Part shown: positions 47,801-59,789 of the stretch, piece after piece
Position numbering within the stretch: position 1 is the first letter of the stretch
How the letters are laid out: the number at the start of each line of letters is the position of its first letter
Source of the DNA: Owenia fusiformis
Taxonomy: Eukaryota; Annelida; Polychaeta; Sabellida; Oweniidae
Direction of reading: 5' to 3'
Length of the DNA stretch: 64,000 nucleotides
Assembly: GCA_903813345.2 (NCBI GenBank)
Contig: CAIIXF020000012.1
Location: 19,105,520-19,169,519, forward strand
Translations under genes and position numbers: made by a program
Notes under the pieces: generated by a model
Databases searched by the model: none
Seen by the model: the letters and a program-made list of their open reading frames with translations, nothing else
What the model was told of the DNA's origin: nothing

Positions 47801-48204
47801 TTATTTACGATATACACCACGTTCCTGTTCTGGATTTGTCATTTTATGCCTTGTTTATACACAGTTTACTTACAGTTGATTAATATTTTGAGTGGCTCTG
47901 AGGCACATGTACTGAGAAAACACGAGAATGGACCAAATATTATGAACTTGGATATCTCAGTCGGTAGGTTTACAGCTTATATTCTGTTTCTTTTAGCCCA
48001 CCTGGCAGATTTGACCCAGTCTTTATAACTATCTATATTTACGTCACCGAATCGAACTAGTTTAAAAGAAAATCTTATTTGTGAATATTGCCTACAGGCG
48101 AGAAAGCGGACATGCTGCCTACCCCATCCGCCATTTTTTGTTATCGTTACCGTAAAACTTTGCAAATCCTCTTGACGTAACCGTCATGCCATAACACCGT
48201 GGAT
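44847..48204. mobile_element. 3.4-kb relative of the CACGGTG element, inverted
   Basis: The right end CCATAACACCGTG (to 48204) and adjoining TTTTGTTATCGTTACCG match the left end of the 16333-17779 element in reverse complement. The left part (GGCGCATTCGGTGATGCATT at about 44968) matches its right part. The left terminus near 44847 (AACGGGGTTATCACG) is degraded. Between 45100 and 47150 there is extra sequence absent from the small copy, with an inverted pair (GATACGACGTCAGATACTGT and its complement, about 45473 and 46780). The minus-strand ORF 47418-47621 corresponds to a degraded reading in the small copy. Confidence 0.55.
46456..46548 (+). other. Short basic coding-like segment
   Basis: ATG follows TTATCAGTTGAAT and opens a short frame very rich in Arg, Lys and Glu (RKTVRQRERRAEKRDKEEN). 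It ends at a stop that overlaps GGGTAGGG, a weak possible donor. It could be an N-terminal exon of a lost transposase or chance. No family is recognised. Confidence 0.2.
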
Positions 48205-48269
48205 ATGGTCTCCGTTTTTTTACGTCAGGCGGTGGTCGGTGGTTGGTGTTCGACGTCTGTTACAAATTC

Positions 48270-49650
48270 TAAAAACTTTCAATAACTTAACAAACACTAA
48301 CTGACTTCAATTTTTTCAAAATCATCTACAAGTTCTCAGAAGTTCAAATCTGACTTTAGATTTGAGATTTGACCTTAAATGACCTTCTCAAGGTAAAAAA
48401 AGGTAAAATGCATGTAGGTCTCTTTTCAGCTTACTTCAAATTGACCAGTTTTTCAAAATCATCTACAAGTTCTCAGAAGCCCAAATCTGACTTTAAATTT
48501 GAGATTTGACTTTCAATGACCTTCTCAAGATAAAAACATGATAACTCATGTTATTAGTGCCCAGTGGCTTTTTAGCGTCCATTTCAAACATTATGTAAGG
48601 TTATGTAATACTTTATACAATTATGTAAGACAATGTAAACGAATTTATACTATTGTTAATTTGTGTAATATTATGTAATGTTAGGAAATTGATTATGTAA
48701 TGTTTTTATGTAAAAATAATAAATCAAAATAGATGGCCACAGGATGGCTCTTGACACACCAAATTATACTTGTCAGTTTATTAATTCCCCGATAGAGCGG
48801 GCGGGAAGTATAAAAGTAATTTAAGGAATCTGAAAGTTGACCTTAAATGGATTTATACCGACTGGCCGGATATCCAATCATGTACTGGCTTTCACTTTCA
48901 GTTATACACGTGTGTCTCGAGTTACATCTTGGGTCTATCTACTACTTCCTAGCTAGACAGCATCCTTCATTCAGTTTCATGTTTCGAAACAGACAACATA
49001 AATAAGCATTGATTTGTTAAAAAATTATTGTTTCAACTTTACAAGCTATTCAGCATTGTTATATTAAGAAAATATTATATAACATAAGATAGAACACTAT
49101 TTATAACCCTCCTCCTTTCCCCGATTCTACCTCCAATAACACAAATGTATTATTGTTGAAATTCACGTTGTTTTAGTTTACAGACTGTAATTAACTATGT
49201 CACGTTTTTCGCAAACCTATTTGAGAAAGAGACTTTCACATAGCTGTCACCATGTGTTAGAAAGCTTGTACAGTCCTAACTAACCTTTTTTATATTTTTT
49301 ATTTTACATTAGGTTACGGCTTTTTAGCGTCCATTTCAAACATTGTGTAAGGTTATGTAATACTTTATACAATTATGTAAGACAATGTAAACGAATTTAT
49401 ACTATTGTTAATTTGTGTAATATTATGTAATGTTAGGAAATTGATTATGTAATGTTTTTATGTAAAAATAATAAAATCAAAATAGATGGCCACAGGATGG
49501 CTCTTGACACACCAAATTATACTTGTCAGTTTATTAATTCCCCGATAGAGCGGGCGGGAAGTATAAAGTATTTTTCAACTTGCTTAAAATAGACCAATTT
49601 TTTCAAAATCATCTTCAAGTTCCCAGAAGTTCAAATCTCTTTTAGGTTGA
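48270..49650. repeat. Tandem repeat interrupted by an element with 245-bp direct repeats
   Basis: A unit with TTTTTCAAAATCATCTACAA and GTTCTCAGAAG occurs at about 48310, 48450 and again at 49595. Between them, 48568-48812 and 49317-49566 are nearly identical direct repeats (GGCTTTTTAGCGTCCATTTC...GAGCGGGCGGGAAGTATAAA) separated by about 500 bp. The arrangement looks like a small terminal-direct-repeat retroelement inserted into the tandem array. Clear TG..CA ends, a primer site and a polypurine tract were not found. Confidence 0.6.
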
Positions 49651-50288
49651 ACTAATAATATTGTAAGCAACTAGGTGGTGACATTTTGTCATGTTGCCTT
49701 AGCAGTAGGTCCATCCTACTTTGTTCTGAAACTGAAAAATGTCACCATAGTGACATTTTGGTTGGACTATTTTAACACATAACAGATGGTACATTAACAA
49801 CTGATAAAAATACACCATATTCTAATGCATAACAATACTTTTTAGTCTTAATTTGTGCTATAAACTTAATGTATGGTTCGGTAAAGCTTTTGAAAACAGT
49901 GACATTAAAGGTGAAAGTCAGAAGAAGTGAATAGCTCCCATAATTATGTCGTATTCTTTCGTATTCATGAACATAATAAAAAAATGATTAGTATCTCATG
50001 AATATCAAAGAGTACGAGGAATGGGGTATGACGTAGTTGTTGAAGATGGGACTCCAAAAGCATCCAATTGAAATAAAATATGAAATAATTCGCAGATAAA
50101 GTAACACCCGGCACCAAACATACCGTTTCAACCAAGAGATTAGAAGCGTAATATAGCAAGTGTTCCCTATATTTATCAACTCGACACGTTATATCATACT
50201 ACACAAAGATATAATACCGCTAACACTACTACATGTAATTAAACTGTTAAAATTGGATTATAATAAATCATAAACAATAAACAATAAG

Positions 50289-50294
50289 TTTATT
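50289..50294 (-). terminator. Polyadenylation signal of the chitin-binding gene
   Basis: AATAAA on the minus strand, 136 bp after the stop codon at 50430. Confidence 0.5.
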
Positions 50295-50331
50295 GCTGAT
50301 AAAAGGTTTATATTTTAACCATAGTATGTCT

Positions 50332-50376
50332 TTATCCCGTGCCAGGACTATAGACTATAGTCCTGGTACGGGATAA
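50332..50376 (-). repeat. Near-perfect 45-bp hairpin in the 3' UTR
   Basis: TTATCCCGTGCCAGGACTAT and its complement form 22-bp arms with one mismatch and a single-base centre. It lies between the stop codon and the AATAAA of the chitin-binding gene, so it should be transcribed. Confidence 0.8.
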
Positions 50377-50429
50377 GTATGTCTCTACATAACATAAGGC
50401 GATATCATTTTCAGTCAAGGATGATACAT

Positions 50430-51891
50430 TTATGAGGTACGTGTACAAGGTTCTATGACGTCACCACTACCATCACCACATGGTGGACAAACATTAGCCG
50501 GCCAATTACAGATCTGTTGTGCCTCATCAAACACTAGACCTGAAAATAAAGTTTTTCCTGTTGATCATCATCAGGCACAAGACATGGAAATATAGTTCAG
50601 TTTTAAACGAGAGTATCATAAAAGTCAAGTTGTGGAGACTATTTGCCAACGGACATAAAATAAATCTCTTCCACTGGCATGAACTGTAGGTCTGTGTCTG
50701 ATTTTAAGACTGCGATATTACTATCTGTTTTCATTACGTAAGAAATAAATTAAGAGGTACATGGACTATAGTATACCTTGCAGTTTGTATAAGTGTTTGT
50801 TTTATATGATCTTGAAGAGAATTTTACACTGGTTTGCAATTGTATTTCTGACTTTCACATGTCGGATGACTAAACAATGATAATTAAGACGCATATTCGA
50901 ATTTACAACAGTTTGTTTCAAATGCGTGAGATAGTACAATCGCACATACCATCATTGCAAATATTGTTGCTCATGAATTGCTCTCCCTCGCAGTAGTGAT
51001 ACGATAAACAGTTGTCATCAGTGTTGGCATAGTAACCATCTGCTTTCCCGGTACAGTTTCGAAGAACGCCACAAGGTGGCGGCACATTCTCGACCCTAAG
51101 GATGAAATTGATGAATAATCATTGAACAATTTTGACCAAATAGGTTTAAGTGCATCTAATTATGAATAATTTTAATCCACACTCATGAAAGAATCCCAAT
51201 ATGCTTGTACCTTCAGTATGAAGACTCGTTATAAAAATTGATTTTTAACATTTTATTTTAACAGTTGTTTAAATTACAAATACACGTAAAGTACAAGATA
51301 ACATTTATTGTTTCGTGGGAAATGTTTTAATGATCAATATGATTTCGTTATTTTTCTATTCCACATCATGCCTTCAATATGTTCAATACTAAAGTGCTGA
51401 GAATGTACATACGTATCACATGTACCATTGTCTACATTGACAACTTCTCCGACGGGACAGTCGATTCGAATTTCATTGTTATTTTGGCAGTATATGAAAT
51501 ACGTGCATGCCCATTCGCAGATCGTTTCGTCAGGGCCACTGTTTATACAATCGCATTGTGATACCACAGCTACAAAGACAATAGAATCAGAAGTATTTTG
51601 GGTTGTAAAGCATTAAATCCATGGATTGGGATTTATTAAGAGCTAACATGTGTTGTTGGAAAACGTCATTATAAATATTATGAAGCATTATTTTAACGAT
51701 ATTTGAATATTGAATACTGATTTTTGACCTTATTTTAAAAACGGTTTCATATTTGAATATTTTCAAAGATTCTTATACTAGTTATACAAATTTTCTCCAC
51801 CCGAAAATGCAAAAACGAACATAAGTACGTACTTACCATTAATAGCCGTAAAACCAATCAGAATTGTGAATAAACTTCTGAAAGTTGTCAT
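50430..51891 (-). CDS. Secreted chitin-binding type-2 protein, complete four-exon gene
   Basis: Exons are 51837-51891, 51413-51569, 50950-51095 and 50430-50539. Each is bounded by GT/AG, with phases 1, 2, 1 and a total of 468 nt (155 aa plus stop). Exon 1 gives ATG and a signal peptide (SLFTILIGFTAIN). Exon 2 carries a cysteine-rich unit (QCDCINSG, CEWACTYFIYC, DCPVGEVVNV, GTC). Exon 3 has PPPCGVLRNCTGKADGYY with further cysteines. Exon 4 has the classic end of a chitin-binding type-2 fold (GLVFDEAQQICNWPANVCPP) and then TAA. The size fits a small secreted chitin binder with about two domains. The first three exons match the gene at 0.3-1.2 kb in phase, and exon 2 has identical length. A TTATATAG near 51978 may be its TATA box. 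Localisation is extracellular by signal peptide; the exact ligand is inferred from the family. Confidence 0.85.
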
Positions 51892-52226
51892 GTTAAGTCA
51901 AACAAAAGGTGTGTTTTTGTTAGTGTCAATGTACTTCAAATTATGGATCTCATTACGCATACTTTTTATCATGTAATCTATATAACATTTAACCTTTTTA
52001 CAATTTCCTGTGGTAGCTAGAGCGATAATTGATTACATATCAATTATATGATTCAGGCAGCCAAAATCTTGAACTTAAATAATTTGTAAGAGTATACTTC
52101 TGACAAATTCTGGGGACAAAGGCTCATGCAGAACAAACGCCCTGCTGTGCATAATCGGGGCGCAGGTTATACAGCGTTCATGTATGACTATAGGTGCTAG
52201 TATTGGCGCTCCATGAATCCGTGAAT

Positions 52227-52458
52227 CAGGCCTCCAAGACTTCCAGCAACGCGAACATCAGTTCTGACCTCGCGAACTACATTCCTTGCAGTCGAACCAC
52301 GATTCTCACATCGCGAACGTTAAATATTAAGTCGCGCACCACCATTTCCTCGCTCCCGAACATATTTCTCCACTTGCGCACAGAGATCCGTACTCGCAAA
52401 CGACAAACCCGATCGAAAAAAGTCCTTTTATTCGTTGCTGGAAGTCTAGGAGGCCTGG
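52227..52458. mobile_element. 232-bp MITE with 25-bp inverted ends
   Basis: CAGGCCTCCAAGACTTCCAG at the left, complement at the right with one mismatch. The interior holds repeated CTCGCGAAC-like words about 25 bp apart. The plus-strand ORF running through it (52194-52547) is explained by this element. Confidence 0.6.
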
Positions 52459-52639
52459 GTAATGGGATATACAGGGCGCGCCGTACATATGTATTGAAAC
52501 ATTCATATTCTGTCAGAGTAGTTTACCACAAATGGCATTTAAAGTGATTTCATGGTTTCAGACGTTGACTGCTCCTGGACACTGACGGCTACTGGACCGA
52601 TCAGTCACAGCTATGCTCTATTTTTTCTTAGATTAAAGG

Positions 52640-53340
52640 AAGACGTACTTATTTGAATATTTATAATTAAACTAACAAATAGTTTGATCGGTATTCAGAT
52701 TATCCAGGATTTGACTTAAAGCCTTTTTAAAGTATGTTAAACATGTGATAATAGAAAATGATCATTCCGCGTGACGGTCTTGCGTCTTTTTCAATATTTA
52801 CGTCACGGATCATTAGGGCAGCGTCCAACGAATTTCCTGAAGAAGCACGATTAAAATTGTTATAGCATGTGCTGGTTCATTATGTCAGGGAATAACGACT
52901 TCGAGTTAAAAAAATAAATCGTGTGAAAATCATAAAAAATTACAATTATGAAATCAAAGACTGCGTCCCTCTTTCTTCAACTTCATGATCCGTCATCACC
53001 GTTAATTGCAACACGTACATTTTGAGACGTTTGATGATATTGTAAAGTTACGTCTCAGGTCCGTTCTTTGGCAATACTAAATTGCATAATCTTGATTGTA
53101 TTTTAGACAATAGAAGGAAGCGGTTATTAATTGTGTTGCTGAAATTCTAGACATTCATCAAAATGTAAAAATCATTGGAGTTCTTAGACAAAACATGCCA
53201 AATAACCCTACTATTGTTTTAGAATACAATTGTAATCATGAATGCAATGATTAATATGAAAATATGTTTGAATTGATCTGAAAGCGATTGTATGTGCATT
53301 AACAACAACATGGAAAACTAACATCAAAAGAGATAAAAAA
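52640..53340. other. No gene recognised
   Basis: AT-rich sequence. A loosely inverted pair built on CGTCACGGATCAT and ATGATCCGTCATCACCG (about 52801 and 52984) may mark another old MITE. Confidence 0.35.
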
Positions 53341-53401
53341 TGATTTCAAAAAACAGACAATGTTGGACCTATTTGGACAGTTAAGTGGAAATTACTTATC
53401 C

Positions 53402-53514
53402 TGATTTAAATTGGAAAAGAAATTGGCAATTAATTCAAACAATCAAAGAGCCACGACTTAAAAGTATTCATTTTAAGATTTTAAATAGAATCCATCCAAC
53501 TAATACCCATCTTT
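53402..53514 (+). pseudogene. LINE reverse-transcriptase C-terminal relic
   Basis: One frame reads NWKRNWQLIQTIKEPRLK, then SIHFKILNRIHPTN and a stop. This is like the segment shortly after the RT domain in LINE ORF2 proteins (…FKILNRI.PTN.L). Only this fragment remains; upstream the frame is lost. Clade not assigned. Confidence 0.5.
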
Positions 53515-53699
53515 AAAATGAAAAAAATACATATCAGGACACTCAACTCCAACATCAACAGAGACAAAGGAAACCATGAACCCAGCCCACTTTTGGATAA
53601 GGTGTTACAATACAAACCAGCTAACATCCTTAATCCCCAGTCGTCACGCGCCCTTGGAGCGGTGGCGCGGCGAACTAACAACCAGTAGCCAAACAGTGC

Positions 53700-53730
53700 C
53701 TGATGAAGATGGACGTAGCCCATCGAAACG
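53700..53730 (+). ncRNA. Hammerhead-ribozyme-like core
   Basis: CTGATGA (53700-53706) is followed by GATGG, a 7-nt loop, CCATC and GAAAC (53725-53729). That is the order CUGANGA, stem II, GAAA of a hammerhead core. The other strand of stem I and a cleavage triplet were not convincingly placed, so it may be a decayed copy or a look-alike. Such cores occur in Penelope-like retroelements and in short retrozyme-type repeats. Confidence 0.35.
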
Positions 53731-54194
53731 TTGCAAGTAAGTTTCGAAATCGGATAAGTCAAGCAGATCTTATATTAATAAATTCATATCCTATTTGTGT
53801 ATGAAAGTAAAACAAAACAAAAAATACCCCGATTTCATATGTTTATTTGAGCAAGAATGTTATATTAGAAATGTACGAACTGTAAAATTTCAGACACATT
53901 ATTCATATCATCCAGGAGCCCGTTCTCGAAAACATCGTCAATTACGATTCGCGGACATTTGATTTCTACGATATCGGATGCCAGTAGAGATTTACCACTT
54001 TCACTACCAGGTGGTTAAGGATCCGTTACCCAATATACCGAAATATATCTCCAGATGTTTCATTGAAAATAGCATAGACATACTTACTGTATCAATTATG
54101 ATCATATCAAAAATAAAATTAGGTCATTGGGATTGTAACTAAGGTCATTCAGTGTTTGACTATGGAAATTAGTCTAAATATCAATTTAAAGGTA

Positions 54195-55426
54195 CACTCC
54201 CCTCCATAAGTTTGGCAACCTTTGCTCTCCCATTGCATTATGTGTTTAAGCCTCTTTACGTTTCAATTTGTATTTATTTACCCTGCGATGAAATTACTTA
54301 TAATATTAATGAAAACGTAATTTGACTTTATTTCCAATACCTCCAAATTTTCCCATGTTTTTCCTCAAGTACAATAGGTCGAAAATTGATGATTTTGATG
54401 AACTTTTGAAAATCGTCATTCCCATATAAACTAATGGGAAATGGTGGGTTTGGGGCAAATCAGAAATCAGGATATCTATTCAGCAAAAATATTTCTATAT
54501 AGGAAATTGAATCCTCTGTTATTTCAATGGGAGAGGTTTTTGAAAAACAAGTTTGACTTTAAAGACCTATATCTTTGTAGAACCTGAAGAAACGTATAAA
54601 TTTTTTGTTAAATAAGGTAAGCAAATTCAATTTCCTACCTAACGCGTATTTTTACAAGGACTCGGATGGATGGATATTCTGTCAAATGACTTGCGGCAAA
54701 CCAACCATTTCCCATTGGGAATGTCAATTTTCAAAAATTCATCAAAATCATCAATTTTCGACCTATTGTAATTGAGGAAAAAATTGAGAACATTTGGAGG
54801 TGTTTGAAATAAAGTCAAGTTACGCTTCCTTCAATATTTGAGAGGTTAAGCTTTGCATATATAATCGAAACTGAACCTGTACGTATCACTCGACCAAATA
54901 CAAATTCATGTAGCCTTCTCATATAAATAGCCGTTCAAATCCAGTGTTTGTTTAGACTACACCATAGCGTGTAATGATTCTATAGTATGTCATTGATGCA
55001 GTTTTATAGCTGGTTTTCTAATACATATTTTAAACGAGCTCGTTTCGTAAGATTTTTGGCGCTAAATCATGCATGGCATACATCATCGTGTTCATAAAGA
55101 ATTCAACTGTGCATCGAAATCAAAATTGACAGCATAGTGTTCAATAGACACGAGTAAAATTGTTCCCGTTGACCCAACGTCAAATTTCAAAATCTCCCGT
55201 TCTAAACCCGAAACTCTGAAGCTGAAAGAGTATCTGAAGTAGACTAAGCGCGCATAAAACTATGAGCGCTCGATACATTCCTTTGTTAATTTTTGTACTT
55301 TGCGTTCACGGTTACGTTGTGAAAAACATCGTTAGCTTAACCTCTCCATTAACGTATTAACGTAAAGAGGCTTTAACACGTAGTTCAATGGGGGAGCTAA
55401 GGTTGCCAAACTTATGGAGGGGAGTG
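54195..55426. mobile_element. 1.2-kb TIR element (CACTCCCCTCCATAAG ends)
   Basis: CACTCCCCTCCATAAGTTTG at the left has its complement ending at 55426. The repeat extends on through CAATGG and GCCTCTTTACG for about 70 bp. A second inverted pair lies inside (about 54340-54450 and 54695-54820, ATCATCAATTTTCGACCTAT). No transposase; no clear target duplication. Confidence 0.7.
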
Positions 55427-55632
55427 CATGTTACTCTTCCCTCGTGACCACTTTTATTATGCTGACCATTCATTTATCGATATATTTAAACATCACTAAG
55501 GTGCGATACAAAGGGCATCATACTGAAAACAGAAATTATAAAATAACCCCTAAAAACTCAATATATCATACAATAAAATGAACCTTGTTGAAGGTGTTCT
55601 GAACAATAGTACTATACATATAGTAGTATATA

Positions 55633-56746
55633 CAGGGTGGTCCAATAAAAATGGGACACTCGTATTTCGAAAATAGATATTGATTTTTTTGATGAAAACA
55701 TGACATATTATATACGAGTGGATACTGGATAGGGAATTTGATTATCTTTAATTTGGTATACCATGAGTTCAAATTTATTGTAATGTCGGTCAATCAGCGT
55801 CCATAATATAAATGACGTCATTTTCATTTCAAAACAGGTTTTCCGAAACTTGCAAAAAACAAGTTTTGTCAACTTTATTTACATAAACAGACGCTCAATA
55901 TGTCCACCATTTTGATCAATTATACCCCTCGATTTTGGCCTAAACTGGTCAAATGCATCATTGACATGCTGTTGAGACAGTGAATTCGACTTTTCAATAA
56001 TTCTGTCCTTAAGGAACTGAGTAGATGTAAGGGGTTCATGGTAAACCAATTCTGTTTGTTCCCCAGACATTGACATCGGATGATCCAATTATGTTGTTTT
56101 TGGACCATCCTAATGAGCTCATTTCTGAATCATTACATTTTCCAACAAGATGGGGTTCCAAGCAATAGATCTCACAAGAGTGGCAAATGTTTCAAGAAAA
56201 ATATGCCTAGATTCATCCCCCTTAATCACTGCTTCGCCCAGATCCCCCGATTACCCAACGACTGCGACTACCACGTATGGGGATGACTGACAGAATTGGT
56301 ATACCATAAATCCTTACGATCTATTCAGTCCCTGAGGACAGAATTATTGAGAAGTGAAATTCGTTGTCTCAACAGCATATCAATAATTGAGGGCTACAAT
56401 TGATCAAAATGGGCCTAAATTGGTCAATAGCATTATTGATATGCTGTTGATACAATGAATTTCACTTCTCAATAATTCTGTCCTCATAAACATCTGTTTA
56501 TGTAAATAAAGTTGACAATAAAACTTGGTTTTTGCTACTTTTGGAAAACCCGTTTTGAAACGAAAATGACGTCATTTATATTATGGACGCTGGTTGACAG
56601 ACATTAAAATAAATTTAAACTTATGATATACCAAATTAAAGATGAGTAAATTCCCTATCTACTGGTATATAATATGACAAGTTTTCATCAAGAAAATCAA
56701 TATCTATTTTCGAAATACAAGTGTCCCATTTTTTTGGACCACCCTT
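55633..56746. mobile_element. Degenerate mariner-like transposon
   Basis: CAGGGTGGTCCAATAAAAAT at the left and the complement ending ...GGACCACCCTT at the right, with TA on each side. Fragments of a mariner/Tc1 transposase are still readable on both strands. On plus, about 56132-56286, are FQQDGVPSNRSHKSG and PRLPNDCDYHVWG. On minus, 55879-56088, are the VNDAFDQFRPKSRGI and DQNGGHIE-type end. The opposed pieces show that the copy has been inverted internally and is dead. Confidence 0.75.
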
Positions 56747-57126
56747 TAGTACGTATATTGTAGCTTTGGCCAAGGTATTTAATCAAGAGAATATGTCAAA
56801 ACATCATTAAAGCTAAGGTAGAACACAAAGAGTAACATGTTGAAAACACAAAACCGCGGTTTTCAAGCTAAATGGTGTTTAAATCTAATTGCGAGTTGGT
56901 CTTTGGGGAATCTACCCGATCTCATGCCTGGTAATCGGACAAATTGAACAGGGAGTCAGCCGATTCCTGCTAGAATTCAACTTGCAAAATTTATTTTTTT
57001 TCATGAGAAAGTTTATTTAGAAATCGTAACTCACTTCACAAAACTTTTAACTGAATATTTCAATGAATGAACCCGTAGGGTTCTGGGTACATGCGCTCTT
57101 TGATAGGGAGAAACACTGCGTGAAAA

Positions 57127-58035
57127 ATGGAATTTCTAGACTAAGCACGTCTAGAAACTAAGTCTAAGCACGCCGGGTGCTTAGGCGTGACTAGTTTTGA
57201 CACGTCTAGGTACGCGATGAAACCAACTCTAGACATCTCTAGGCACGTCTAAGCACACGCAGTGCAAAGACGTGCTTAGAGTGTGACAAAAAGTCTTGGC
57301 ACGCCCTGAGACTAATGATTGAAATCTAGAATAAAGTAATTATCGAATCAGATGAATGTATTGTTATAAGCAATTATGATCAACATTCATAATTTAGACA
57401 TATTTTCACTGAAATATACTGATTTCTTTTTATCTTTTATCTATTTTATTTATTATTTTGTATAACAAACTGTTCACGTATACCATGACGTTTTACATAT
57501 ATGATTGAATAATAAATCACGTACTGTTTAAAGGTTGTAAAATACCAAACAAGCTGTACTGATAACTAGTAAAAATGGTTTTCCCGGGCATCTATCAAGT
57601 TGTTACATCAAGCCCCGGGTATCAAGCAAGATACAAGAATAGTATTATTATTGTGCGTCTGACCAAATGGATGAAAAAACTATGTGTTCATATTGTGTAT
57701 GCAATGTATCATTACTAATTGATATAGGGCAGTGGCGAAGCCAGCTTTCATTCAGGATGGGGGGGGGTGCAATCGCCAAAAACTTTTCGGTTTTCAATCA
57801 CGGGGTTGCGATTGTTGCATAAACAAACCATGAAAATAAGATTTATTTTGAATTTTACAAAAATTTCTTCAAAATTGAGCTTTTTGTTTCTCGTGATTTA
57901 TTTCTATTGCACCCCCCCCCCTCCCCCTCGCTTCGCCTATGGACGCAATTAGCATATTCATTTAAGTTGCCTCTCCCCGTAGATACGCGGAGTTTCTAGA
58001 CCATCCTACGTCTAGAAATTGCAAGAAATTCCACA
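57127..58035. mobile_element. Possible MITE with TCTAGA-rich ends
   Basis: TGGAATTTCTAGACTAAGCA at the left and GTCTAGAAATTGCAAGAAAT followed by TCCA at the right are imperfect complements. The left part repeats AAGCACGTCTAG words. It is interrupted by a G-run MITE at 57733-57945. Boundaries are uncertain. Confidence 0.4.
57733..57945. mobile_element. G-run MITE family, copy 3
   Basis: GTGGCGAAGCCAGCTTTCAT with a G-run at the left and a C-run followed by CGCTTCGCCTATG at the right. The interior TTTATTTTGAATTTTACAAA is shared with the copy at 59264. Confidence 0.6.
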
Positions 58036-58049
58036 TTTGATGCAGTGAT

Positions 58050-59260
58050 CATACTTGCGAATCATATTGAAATTAATCTTATTAAGCAAACAAGAATTAA
58101 AATACAGTGTACGTTACGCTAAAAACAAAAACTCCTTTGCACAATTACAGAACGATGATTCAAAATAGTTTTTTGAAACCCTTTTTAGAGTACTTCTCTC
58201 CTATAGTGCAGGAAATAATTGTTTGGACGGTGGTCAATATTACATACACCCCCCCCCCTCCATAAAATTAGTAACAGGATCCCCTTTTCGGCCACCTATC
58301 TAATCAAAGCCTGATTATGATTGGCGATTTAGATAAATTCGTCAAATGTCACAAATAACTGAACTACTAGATCTAGCATTGCAATTGAGGAAAGAATTAG
58401 ATTTAAATATTGATATGCTTCGAAATGAAAACACACGATTGCCAATCTAATGGAAGGGGTACGTAATGAAGACGCGATATTGTGTTTACCGCCGTCCATC
58501 GTCCATCGCTCGAAAAGAAAATCGCATTGTCCTGACCAATCCATCTCACAAAAATCGCATTCACCTCAAAACAAAATTTGAATTCGTCTCCCATTTGAAA
58601 ATTAAGAGATTTTGAAACGAAAAGAGTATGAAGCTCTGTTTGAGCCTATTAAACACAGGCGAATGGTAATTTCATCATCATGCTCTGACACAGTAAAGTC
58701 ATAGACATCTGAGCAACAAGCGATTTTGTTTGGTCGCTGGTATATTGTTTTGTTGATTTTTTTTTATGCTGGTTTGTTTATATTATTCAATAAAATTTTA
58801 TATTTCAAAATGTCATTAGTTAAGTCATTTGGATATTTTGTAGACTTGTGATATAAGACTTCTGGTTTTGTTTCATCATACAAAGTTTAGATATGGACTT
58901 CGAACTTCAGATTTCATTGAAGAGAGTTAGGAATATCATGATCGGAATTGAATATGGCCTGTGGTTTTATACCCTGTGACAACATGATATTAACCTCTGG
59001 CCCTCTGAGCCCTCGAGAAATGTATCGTGTCCCTTTGGAAGGGTTGGTGCACGTCACCCCCCCCCCCCCGGCCAAAAAGTCTAGATCTTTCAAAAGCGTG
59101 CAGCTTTTCACCATTGTGAGCACTTTTCAAATACACCATTGACCATTCCATCGGGATACCACCATGTATTTCACCAGTCCATGTTATGTCGATGCACCAT
59201 TGAAGACTCCTCATTTTCCCAGAAGAACTCAAGTTGATCGAATCCGAAAAGGTACAATCA
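58050..59260. other. No gene recognised
   Basis: Contains C-runs near 58249 and 59059 and short ORFs only. The segment at 58990-59090 has MITE-like GGCCAAAAAGTC and C-run words. Confidence 0.35.
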
Positions 59261-59263
59261 TGC

Positions 59264-59515
59264 CAGCTTTCAGTCGGGGGGGGGGGGGTGATGCCCAAAC
59301 GAATTTCGGTTATCAGTCAGGGGGGTACCATTGTGGCTAAAACACCAGGCCAATAAATTTATTTTGAATTTTACAAATATTGATGCAACTTCTTTCAAAA
59401 TTGAGCTAGAGGCTCAAAATAAAAAGCATTTTACCCTTTTCTTCTTCTATCTCATGGTTCTATTTTTATTGGTTATCGCACCCATCGTACCCCCCCCCAC
59501 ACTTTGTAACGCCTA
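59264..59515. mobile_element. G-run MITE family, copy 4
   Basis: CAGCTTTCAGTCGGGGG at the left, a long G-run, the shared TTTATTTTGAATTTTACAAA block, TTGGTTATCGCACCCATCG and a C-run at the right. Same family as 26578, 28240 and 57733. Confidence 0.6.
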
Positions 59516-59789
59516 TTGTTTTTTGAACAGGACATTAACACGCGGGAAGTCTCGGGAAGATATATTGTATTAATATCCCTCAGAATATTCCCTATATCCA
59601 AAACATTCCAGTGCATAACCCCTATGTATTAACTTTATCATTTGAGAGGAGTTAAGCTACACGTTTTAGAGACAAAGTGCACGTGAACTTGTAATATTAT
59701 GACCCCTCCACATTGGTTTCTCCAGGGCCCCTTATAATTCAATATCCCTTAAACCCCGGGCCTTAAACATTTATCACAGAGTCCTAAAT

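Noticed and set aside
52194-52547. 117-codon plus-strand ORF
   Set aside because: It runs through a 232-bp MITE with inverted ends. Composition reflects repeated CGCGAAC words, with no domain.
53481-53762. 93-codon minus-strand ORF
   Set aside because: It is antisense to the LINE relic and the hammerhead-like segment, with no recognisable features.
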